Source of the DNA: a virus
DNA: 53,292 nt
Strand: one strand, 5' to 3'
IMG/VR virus record: IMGVR_UViG_3300042898_001370
Location: 1 to 53,292 of that record
The position numbers and the translations under genes are program-made. Under the pieces are notes generated by a model. The model saw only the letters and a program-made list of their open reading frames with translations, did not search any database and was not told the DNA's origin. Below are positions 46,501-49,246 of the stretch, in pieces; the first letter of the stretch is position 1; every line of letters begins with the position of its first letter.

Positions 46501-48455
46501 CTACGCAAGAAGTCGGAACATATGATCAGGACACGCCGGTAGTACAGACGTTTGACCAAGATGACCCTAGTATAGTTTTGTATGATGAATTTTTGAATTA
46601 CTTAACTTTGGACAGCGGCGGCGATGATACTAGCATTCTCAATGTAAATGACTCTGTTCAATTTAGTTCCCCTACTCTAGGAGGAATTGTTGCAGGTAGA
46701 ACATACTATATTATTGAAATCATAAACTCAACAGATTTTGTAATTTCAGAACAAGTATCCGGAGCTCCGTTTGAAGTATTCAACGATACCGGATCTATGC
46801 CAGTGCTAGCAAACGGCTTAACTGTTTCAGGAATATCAAACATTATCAACACGATTGCCCCTCCTATTGCTATAACTAATGCAACTGCATCAACTGCTGG
46901 GTCACCTAATGAAATTACGGTTACTGATGTTACGGGCTTTGCAGTGGGGCAACCAGTTCAATTCTTTGGTATTTCATTCGATGCAAATATTGAGACTGAC
47001 GGAGTGGTATACTTTGTTAAGACTATAGATACGCTTAATGACAAGTTTACTATTTCAAATACGCAGGGCGGCCCTACTAAAACACTAGCAGGTGGTACTG
47101 GAAATATGAGTGTAGAAGTCGGCGGCAATCCCGCAATACGTGTTACTACAGCAATTGAAAACAAGTTTGTGGAAAATACGCTAATTCGTATTGACGGAAC
47201 AGAAGGTTCAATTCAACTCAACAATAATACGTACTATGCTAAAATCATAGATGATTTTACTTTTGATTTATACAATCAACCGTACAGTCCTGCTATAGGC
47301 GCAGTAAATGATCCAGTCACAACAATTTCGGCCTACACTGGCGGCGGATACACTTGGCGTCAAGGACTGTTCTTTATTGCTACTACGGTAGCTACTGCTA
47401 CTACCTCAGGCACTGGATTCATAACAGTAGATTCTACTACTGATTTGGTTGCAGGAACTCCGGTATACTTTAGTTTAATAGAAGAAAAATCAGGTGCCAC
47501 ATTGATGGGAGGACTGGTACAGGGTCAGGAATACTATGTACGTTCTGTTGAAACTGCAACTGCATTTACTATTTCTAATACTAGATACGGTGATCCTGTA
47601 ACACTTACAAGTGATACCGGTCAAATTTATGTGACCCAGTGGTCTCAGGAAAATGTTGATAGACTTTGGGTCACTGTTAATGGTTATCGTGTACCATCTT
47701 CTAAACTTAAGGTTAATCCTGCAAACGAAGTAAGTATATTGACTCAAATTACACCGGGTAACCAAATTATCATTTCAAGTATGATACCGACCGCAACACC
47801 AAACGAAGAAACTTATATTAACTATGTTGATAATACTAATAATGCTTCGGTATATAGAGTAAATCCGCAAATTTCAACATGGTTAACTCAAGCTATCAAC
47901 CCACTAAGTGATGTGATATATGTACAGGATGTTACTAAGCTAGCTAACCTAATCGTGCAAACAGAAGTCACTCCTGCTACGGTAGCCGGATTCTATTACA
48001 TTGGACTAACCGCAGACAAAACATTGATTGCTAATGTGAGTGTACTCAATAAAACGACCGGAAACGTATTACCAGAAGAAGCATTAAGTGTAGTGCTAAT
48101 AGACCTATCACCTAATGTCAAAATTGTACCTGGAGCCTACATTACAGTAGGAGATGAGCTAGTAATCACTACGCTTGAAGGAAACATAATAAATGTAGGA
48201 AGTGAGCAGATTAGGTTCGGCACCGCAGACTTTGAAAACAACACATTAGGACAGTTGTCACGTGGAGTAAATGGTACCGCAAGAAGAAGTTTTACTCCTA
48301 CATATACCCCGGTATATGGATTGTTGTCAAGCAATAAACTTCCAGATATTTACTATACCCAATCTTGGAATTCGTTTGTTTATAACACGGTAGAGGGCGA
48401 TCCGCTACAAATTAGTGATACTTTACCTGCTAACTTCCTAATTGCAAGTAATTAA
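28566..48455 (+). CDS. Giant mosaic baseplate-associated protein (6629 aa), at gp7 position
   Basis: An uninterrupted 6629-codon frame, roughly 0.7 MDa, directly after gp6 where T4 has gene 7 (1032 aa). Map by residue: 1-170, conserved-looking N-terminal domain (NFLPEIFQTPTNAEFLSATL); ~332-415, first TYYV module; ~2464-3255, integrin-like seven-blade propeller with insertions; ~3259-3895, a long conserved-looking region ending EGYLNEVKPYHVVIKEFL; 3916-3979, a GLSRG module; ~4242-6359, an array of TYYV beta modules; 5056-5460, an Asp-box propeller; 6539-6589, a second GLSRG module. It is probably a wedge/peripheral fibre-like protein reaching out from the baseplate and binding the cell surface. 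Function is inferred from position and domains. The middle keeps gp7-like position only, with no clear sequence match. Confidence 0.85.
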   Translation: MARIRTLNFLPEIFQTPTNAEFLSATLDQLTSNPVTTRVQGYVGSRFGSGVNALNYYVTEPTKTRTDYQLDPGVVFTKTDESVAQDFITYPGIIDSLKQQGAVTNNNNRLFESQFYSWDSFTNLDKIVNHYEYYWLPEGPPVVTVSPSVVFTNEDYIVGDLPNAYELTEVGSSNNTGLNPTISLLRGGTYNFFVNQDSPFYIQTIPSVTGFNPDQPFVSVRDVFGVTNNGTTDGAVTFNVPSKTAQNNFIFPGNNFVDVVSTTPFDQVNGKNLYDVFDPSTGITYPGLGNIDGVVGLNGLRVMFYNDGVPNEIGYVSSYYDGTNYDVNDPLFTEPQTVTISSTTATGNFLSMATGFTTDEIIVNQTVTFTAPLLGGLQEGQVYFVKEILNSTDFTISTSIGGATVSVGTDSGFNTTVNINQGQYEQGFYTSVSENYYRIQFVGDPNNPVLRLLPDGIIPNEENITPRFGEQWINRTFYRNTLGVISLVPTVTAPLDTLYYQDGTNPNKVGVIKIIENTGKDFIDVDTEILGKINYTSPTGVQFTNGLKVSFDGNIFPIGYRTGQYYVEGVGTGIELVSVDELVTPESFSAGAYIPWDEFGFDIGSYDISLNIPVDPDYITIARNSISRNAWARSNRWFHIDVINASAQYNNNPNILTEYVTPDNKAKRPIIEFYPNLRLFDSGAVGKRPIDFFDTRAVDALSDVAGLLNYYPDVETYTTNTATVAATPTTLVNVVDMEAGKTYSINVSISLGATGQAAWNTLAGTIGVFYQTGDEITCQIDGNELAFPGSSNGRLIYDETTVVIPNDQITGIFQIGMYLGDTLNIVPTNSQITDLTDDGTDTTLTITWPYPQDVLGGVTSVVGTDTLASNYAVFPGARIVFSNDSNEETKHTIYVVDIVTTILGQEPNIVLIKAEDSNVGIDEQVAIKRGYNNQGKTFYYTGLAWNQAQQKVTVNQAPFFDVFDENDISLGDSDIYGGTTFRGCTLFAYGINPLTVDDPILGFPVRYSDVANIADISFDVTINSDTFNYVRGFDSITQKVNTGYVYNYTAADAFTRELGWQTAVENSVQYQLFSFKYDILNPPTQFVCDIAALPEVPLNSKGWPRVKVYNNNVYLEPTTYTVEVTENTTTITLLDSPVEETVIQVLLLSDQVSNSAYYQIPDNLNNNPFNEDLTVADVGDIQNHYQDIFINAPNTTGQIFGRNNFRDCGDLISYGTKIIQNSASLALPGTFLRKTEHNVVDALLFNSREYIKYKQLLVDTVQNTDYVQRYTPSEILDAAIEQISASKSEVNSFFWSDMLPNKAPFRTTTYNFNSLADVTRYPLSQVYNFESANYNGVLVYLNRTVDNNLVQTQLLRNVDYTISTDSPSLTITLDLVPGDEVVIKEYNQTYGSYVPYTPSKLGLYALTQPSVVLDSDYTVPTYFIKGHDGSFTKLYGTYNPVTDVLVDFRDQALLEFEKRIYNNVKLSTEVPIKLYEILPGFFRDSTYSYAEWLQMYSTNFLNWVGQNRVDYKTQFFNRNNEFTYNYTNSGNKLNGAPINQGYWRGVYEYFYDTTTPNETPWEMLSFANEPTWWTARYGAAPYTSDNLVLWGDLAEGRVYSADGTSVIVPELARPGLLNILPVDSSGNLLSPLVSIVGNYNPSTFQKDWVVGDDGPVELSYRRSSSYPFDVIKLFALTRPAEFYNLAVDLDNYKYNSEFNQYLVNNRSHLIINDIEIYGNGTAKTSYINWVVDFEKQFGIDATNNITELFNNLDVRLIYRLAGYSDKTLLNFYVEKGSPNTANASLLIPDESYSVILYDNQPFDQLVFSSVVIQKIGNAYAVFGNSQTFAYFTVKAPINNGNNSRLEVLKQTVKVANDYTNTDVLIPYGTKFYSTQEVAQFISSYAAYLKSKGVTFDLIETGREINWDLMIQEFLYWTQTGWQDGSIITLNPSATVLAINKEGSIVQPLTLQQQNFILNQNLYPIQNNELNIRREGTAFIVNTLNEGDSMSFAQFNVSNFEHGIVFDNTTLFNDVIYNLVTGLRQNRITLRGTKTAEWNGTINTWGFILNQDNVKEWSKNIKYPKGVIVKYKNKYYAALTLIEPTATFNELNWKLINYNDIQKGLLPNSATRSYESTLYYNCNVANLEQDSDLLSYSLIGYRPRDYLALADLTDVAQINVYKNMIKNKGTINAVSAFDGATLPQGGIKYDVYENWAIKSGEYGGVLSQNFVEFGLNENVLTGNPSIVSLTNGVYTEGAQQEVPLYSLLNYGTPIVDPNILDTTTDYKNALYPSAGYANFDDVKMSAFFYSELANSVNKAGLVVPIQDFYVRDYFWLANFKEQWGIYAWQPIGAVISASPNSNGTATITFNKPHNLSRLDPIAIVNFAENVDGYFIVSQVVNLNQVIINLNISNTPDNIIQGLGIGLLVTSQRVAKPSDINNLPLLEAEFVKNTVWVDENTNGDWAVYRKNINYLREGQLTVNNTTNFGASVAHTNNVGYLISDPANGVVYRYSYNISTDDYEISQTITNDTSFGTKIAYSDNIFAISQPTTDPKVFVYVWNDTRVTNNLLECQVIDAPIGVTDWGSQIEISGDQNWIYISDNLNTKVYVYRRDSIEFNAGYFTTGETYTITSLYATVQAGSFTVGTTYTITQLGTTDFTLIGATSNEIGQTFVATAEGTGTGVATAPATDFTACGAVENSIGITFVASASVLANTMTAGYAYKIVTLSTTDWNAIGYVGTPTIGGTFVYNGASFTGSGTVTGNVSSTTGTAIQVTYQESAIIDGTSLGLTGTDGFGKSIATDHYSTAVFIGAPNKDYSGSITDWGSAYSYQRSVQRFEAQFTTVSYIPSTFVLGWSPATTSYDVLSTNGTTDVITLNTAAGISVNDPIIFTGVGLSGTNITENKTYYVAAAPVGNTITIKLSRSTTDVFNINTVGSITTATAILQDTPLYVVVNGTLVSDSNYGVSGNTLFYTGNLTAGDIVDVSGSSFYQSQSFNSNFADRINIQFGSALDVTQTSSELLIGSPFEISEENQEGSVYRFTNAGARFGVIVGEEECNLGADTTIFINGYSVNVLAGNATIVATAINNTNVPNVQASATEDNRLIIQIVDQNIANINNKLAVAAFDNTSLTQLGIAIYTPSQIITCPNEFGPTQFGKAIKFNEFDSVIIGAPVGANIVGTTFDFTDDENLDNDTVFDNNATRFVDSYPNSGAVYMFDLLSNYNGSATNPGAFVYAQTVNTPAIDVELSPLYGLAIDFNNNSVIVGAPNTIVTSATTGNVTTFVNATGIRDWSEFRQSSAIVDINKIQNTQIFSAITNNTLINLDYMDPLQDKLLGAIRENIDFVSSTDPASYNNDAASLTGYVWGAEQLGRIWFNTRNVRFVNYHQNDVVYNSEYWGTLFPGSTVLVATWVASNVPPSQYRGPGIPIDPSRYCVGSTMNASNVVTPVYYFWARNTNLIDRKREKTLADTVIAEYIQNPQSSGIAYLAPLLPNTFALYNSNQYINVADAVLHLGFASGSASDIVHNEYSLIRQNYADDFLPGLPASIYSPVTFPNRVLYPSTGEAEVPTSLYARMLDSLSGCAAGGEVVPNPFLPKAVQSGILARPRQSFFYNRLMAVQNYLTYANAILIQYPITEIRPNVTFAFAQDEFFNTPNFWNLTNWWLPGYSNDTRAAMLVPLYADLAELSVATGTIVKVEQNGQGLFEMYRYDANDVWTRIGLENGTFQFNSYLWDYDEAGFGFGNDFFDTTPYDLYPSEETRNIVRALNEQVYVGNLAEYRNKSLILLFEYIQSETIESQNYLPWLSKTSLADVFHTVRQLQPFQVFKSDNVEFLEGYLNEVKPYHVVIKEFLIKYDGLEEFTGDITDFDLPATYNTEVQQYITPQLVYSVPDNEYQYEVDSPIWSTLPYTQWYQNYGLSIVGEPNYNITAIQSYMDLGTRSVIVDNASGFPVNGVIQIGQETIAYSSVDRDLNILGGLSRGFNQTAISEHIPGEQVFIDLPPVVVLNEGEGYTFVPRVTADIDLSIHSAPRKAAILQAVMSGDRVTAITVVDPGDGYPTLPTINIESAYTVYFADTDINAALSTINVFASQLTTGEIVKFRSGSNGATPTKLQDNQWYYIGVLESLPAVVIALYTSYSDAVKDQNRIAIAPGLVSDNMSISPGARASIITSSAPIRENNITLRFDRTTYDSQVLDWETGAFYGAFFAGTYYNSDKVSSSAITLENVEPDINTVLASAQGVALQISNIENDRELSWSSFMRYVSGTFSSNNAIQLIPQDGNNPDLSELEPNASGTTNGFYVGMPVMFVGAVPAGLSENQTYYVSEIHDQLQFSVSLTDGGSSITLSNATIGQQGLVMYTAEVTDTAILTVDYPGILEVTATQATTNAITVPLTSVGTGGTIGFYTNLPLYFTGTTFSNVIPNLTYYVTTVIDNETFTISEFENPVSSTITATTTSTNVLTVESTVGFNRNDPIIITSLTGGLVTSNIVAGTTYYVSQIISSNQLSISAVVNGPLVALATTVGSATITSQKDVVQFETMTGSMTMNVSLPVSPGQINGQLFTLYQTSEQYPNVESESYSDLIVRNIRATIGTNYGVAVNRIAISELEGGTNNFYVNMPLRVSVNVGNLIAGTNYYITEYSGEEIPDPENAGETINRPNIKVEVTTTSSIGNVLVSTIDLLQGYIGTASLYEGMPIEFSGLGLGGIVIGQQYFVKNIIDATNFTISELPGGAALVVTTANGIMIGIGDPYIVVSDTIPLGSVFSLANDVPATNTVSFTQFVTGIPEFTLSYMVGGYRAIITDAGSGFAINNQIAISGTAVNGTSPRNDLTLTVNTIDEFGGITSVIRTGTPPEIASNYYLQVRSENTLAVYENALMTIPASGLELPYTGYTTATVTTATTDTLTVDTTGFENYDEVYFTGEIPTSIVLGQAYYLYNVTSTTTQVTEVPNDATTLVTGITFGSAFTMAKLGSIALLPEPFYFNQSVVKFNNRVYICVISNNDDEFIFGKWELVDSGDRRLNAMDRVIGYYQPTVNMPGVDLTQLFEGVTYPNSTYLGNAFQPDEQYTLDTTLVDLPFYPSDADVTGVVYDGSRYLASTNLPGYSAVLLSADGENWQITRLTNTNINLTNIVYNTPTYLITSSNPATPILVSSDGIVWTSDLYYIPFGTDTSIPYEVVALSNARLSINSAAYCSNGGAWIAVGESILRSTDDIIWEETVTFDPTYSYELYGVSPITGTNCMGLVAVGKGKEPDYSTGVTQLVDINLFFYSSDSINWSQSPALTNKGFYGVSSDSSIVISVGESGVIYYTQNGFDWFGINEVECTFVNSSTNVLNVTGTAGFVGGASGTPVRFNKAFSSIAANTTYYVKSIVSSTQVTLSDTLNGTEKTLTTSSVPAGTRMFIYDAADPNPATLRDLTYANGVWIAVGDNGTIKTSATGFIWNEVSLTITADLNSITYNASDTSFVASGENNTILTSTDNGVTWDETSIFTPIPTAYDVQGADFQFGYAPEELVAGVISDNFAMIVNTRPGTNWPVVEYGHTGYNAISVELTPTDGTQLEYSFANVAKVPAHVSIQVINGNTGLGTTLSPNSYDIDWVNKLVTLNAPLSFSPRLDKLRIDVYEVGNGDQLVKSSTDTLPIKTSATTGFNEIDLNCNYSAVIYAGSGALRPGTDNVNVRVFETEAIADRIFCDDVADFILNSPISFQGLPFGGLQEETVYYVKTISVASNAITVSEVYDTISGQAGPTTELTDATGEMFANIQNGVGAIWSDPVVDHNGEKLVFGGTGLITRTIASSDTIVTGTTSGLIVGTPITFGQASFGALVPFQRYYIQSIVDGNEFTISETQGGPVVSQVDFVGQTRYVTNDYAIGSRPGNQARLVFATNTYTNDTDYIVFSIFGETIPEQYGYALPETEYFAGNGSTAEFYLNNFVGYNNPNNAVVEVNGIRLTKSQYTIDPVLNVITFVSPPIADSTVSVTTYNDTTRQYLTSQYNVTGNPGSSLVNLVVVATTQEVGTYDQDTPVVQTFDQDDPSIVLYDEFLNYLTLDSGGDDTSILNVNDSVQFSSPTLGGIVAGRTYYIIEIINSTDFVISEQVSGAPFEVFNDTGSMPVLANGLTVSGISNIINTIAPPIAITNATASTAGSPNEITVTDVTGFAVGQPVQFFGISFDANIETDGVVYFVKTIDTLNDKFTISNTQGGPTKTLAGGTGNMSVEVGGNPAIRVTTAIENKFVENTLIRIDGTEGSIQLNNNTYYAKIIDDFTFDLYNQPYSPAIGAVNDPVTTISAYTGGGYTWRQGLFFIATTVATATTSGTGFITVDSTTDLVAGTPVYFSLIEEKSGATLMGGLVQGQEYYVRSVETATAFTISNTRYGDPVTLTSDTGQIYVTQWSQENVDRLWVTVNGYRVPSSKLKVNPANEVSILTQITPGNQIIISSMIPTATPNEETYINYVDNTNNASVYRVNPQISTWLTQAINPLSDVIYVQDVTKLANLIVQTEVTPATVAGFYYIGLTADKTLIANVSVLNKTTGNVLPEEALSVVLIDLSPNVKIVPGAYITVGDELVITTLEGNIINVGSEQIRFGTADFENNTLGQLSRGVNGTARRSFTPTYTPVYGLLSSNKLPDIYYTQSWNSFVYNTVEGDPLQISDTLPANFLIASN
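35955..38330 (+). other. Integrin-like (FG-GAP) seven-blade beta-propeller region in giant protein
   Basis: Seven blade starts of the FGxx(I/L) type occur: FGASVAH, FGTKIAY, WGSQIEI, FGKSIAT, FGSALDV, FGKAIKF and YGLAIDF. Most have a strand such as FIGAPN, LLIGSP, VIIGAP or VIVGAP ~15 residues on. Blades 3 and 4 are separated by modules of the TTYTITQLGTTDF type (36360-36845). Blades 4 and 5 are separated by a TYYV module (37080-37330), and 5 and 6 by a flagellin-hook-like NGYSVNVLAGNATIV segment. Confidence 0.65.
40311..40500 (+). repeat. GLSRG beta module, copy 1
   Basis: Codes for GVIQIGQETIAYSSVD, then GGLSRGFNQTAISEH. It is related to the segment at 48180-48330 (GSEQIRFGTADFEN, then GQLSRGVNGTARRSF). 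Such modules occur in tail and fibre proteins of many phages. Here the pair flanks the repeat-rich C-terminal third of the giant protein. Confidence 0.6.
41290..47640 (+). repeat. Array of TYYV beta modules in giant protein
   Basis: Around a dozen copies of a 60-80-residue module with the pattern GxPhxFxG...GGhxxGxxYYVxxI...FTISxxxGG. Approximate copies are at 41385, 41620, 41830, 42240, 42510, 43160, 44430, 45520, 45840, 46580, 46870, 47150 and 47380. Further copies lie outside the array at 29560 and 37080, and a looser one at 40730. Copies are diverged at the DNA level, so the array is old or under selection for variety. Confidence 0.75.
43731..44945 (+). other. Asp-box (BNR-type) seven-blade beta-propeller region in giant protein
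   Basis: Seven Asp-box-like turns in a row: SADGENW, SSDGIVW, STDDIIW, SSDSINW, TQNGFDW, SATGFIW and STDNGVTW. They alternate with strands such as WIAVGES, LVAVGKG, VISVGES, WIAVGDN and FVASGEN. This is the layout of sialidase-like or Ycf48-like propellers. A complete TYYV module (44440-44690) is inserted between blades 5 and 6. Confidence 0.7.
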
Positions 48456-48460
48456 TAAGA

Positions 48461-48468
48461 GATAAATA
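48461..48468 (+). promoter_or_regulatory. Late promoter box GATAAATA, leaderless type, for the fibre region
   Basis: GATAAATA, then AAGAG, then ATG (48474). It has the same five-base spacing as the boxes at 4262 and 28553. It starts the transcription unit holding the 46-aa ORF, the 206-aa protein and the first fibre. Confidence 0.68.
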
Positions 48469-48473
48469 AAGAG

Positions 48474-48614
48474 ATGAATAAGAACATGAAACCCAGCAAA
48501 AATATCTCTGAAAAAAAGCCTAACGAAGTAGGAGGGTTTTACTTCTCCTCTGGCATTAAAATATTTGATCCGACATCAAAAGAAGTTCTTCTGCAAAAAA
48601 GAGGAGACAACTAA
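48474..48614 (+). CDS. 46-aa protein resembling the N-terminus of the next gene product
   Basis: ATG at 48474, stop TAA at 48612-48614, overlapping the next ATG as TAATG. The product includes EVGGFYFSSGIKIFDPTSKE and ends VLLQKRGDN. The segment GIKIFDPTSKEVLLQKRG aligns with GFLKIYDPNDGEVFVDKK near the start of the 206-aa protein, so it is a stand-alone version of that N-terminal element. It is preceded by a late box but no Shine-Dalgarno. It may be an attachment or assembly factor; the function is unknown. Confidence 0.7.
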   Translation: MNKNMKPSKNISEKKPNEVGGFYFSSGIKIFDPTSKEVLLQKRGDN

Positions 48615-49234
48615 TGTCTATTATTAACATGTCATATAAAGTTGAAGGCTTTCTCAAGATTTACGACCCGAACGATGGGGAAGTTTTTGTAGATAAAAAG
48701 AACGCTATCAATTACGAGAACATGTCCGAAGCTATTGCAGATACCTTGAGTAGTCGAGGCTACGGAGAAATCTATCAGATGGCATTTGGCAACGGCGGCG
48801 CTAGCGTCGATCAGACCGGCGTAATTACATATCTTCCACCTAACGTGACTGGACAAAATGCTGCTCTGTACAACCAAACATACGCTAAGATTGTAGATGA
48901 CACTAGTGTTTTCAATCTTGATCCAACTAGAAATAAAATGACAGTATCACATACTGTAGGAAACTTATACTCAGATATCGTAGTGCAGTGTTTGCTTGAT
49001 TATGGTGAGCCAGCAGGACAGGCGGCGTTCGATAACAGCACGCAGACCGATTCAGCATACGTATTTGATGAAATTGGATTGTTAGCTAACTATGGTACAA
49101 ACAATGCTGGTACAGTAATCACTAGATTATTGACTCATGTTATCTTTCATCCTGTGCAGAAATCATTAAACAGACAGATTCAAATCGATTATACAATTAG
49201 AATTCAAAGTCTCACGAACTTAGTAACAATTTAA
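48614..49234 (+). CDS. Conserved-looking virion structural protein, probably baseplate/fibre connector
   Basis: A 206-aa beta-rich protein with no membrane segment. It starts with VEGFLKIYDPNDGEVFVDKK, then NAINYENMSEAIADTLSSRG, then YQMAFGNGGASV. The same layout (an element reading GxxKIxD followed by a MAFGNGG strand) occurs in small structural proteins of T4-like cyanophages as I recall them, but I cannot name it. GAGGAG upstream is a strong ribosome site, and the start overlaps the stop of the 46-aa ORF. Its place between the giant baseplate protein and the fibre suggests a connector. Confidence 0.72.
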   Translation: MSIINMSYKVEGFLKIYDPNDGEVFVDKKNAINYENMSEAIADTLSSRGYGEIYQMAFGNGGASVDQTGVITYLPPNVTGQNAALYNQTYAKIVDDTSVFNLDPTRNKMTVSHTVGNLYSDIVVQCLLDYGEPAGQAAFDNSTQTDSAYVFDEIGLLANYGTNNAGTVITRLLTHVIFHPVQKSLNRQIQIDYTIRIQSLTNLVTI

Positions 49235-49246
49235 GGAGTTTCAGAA

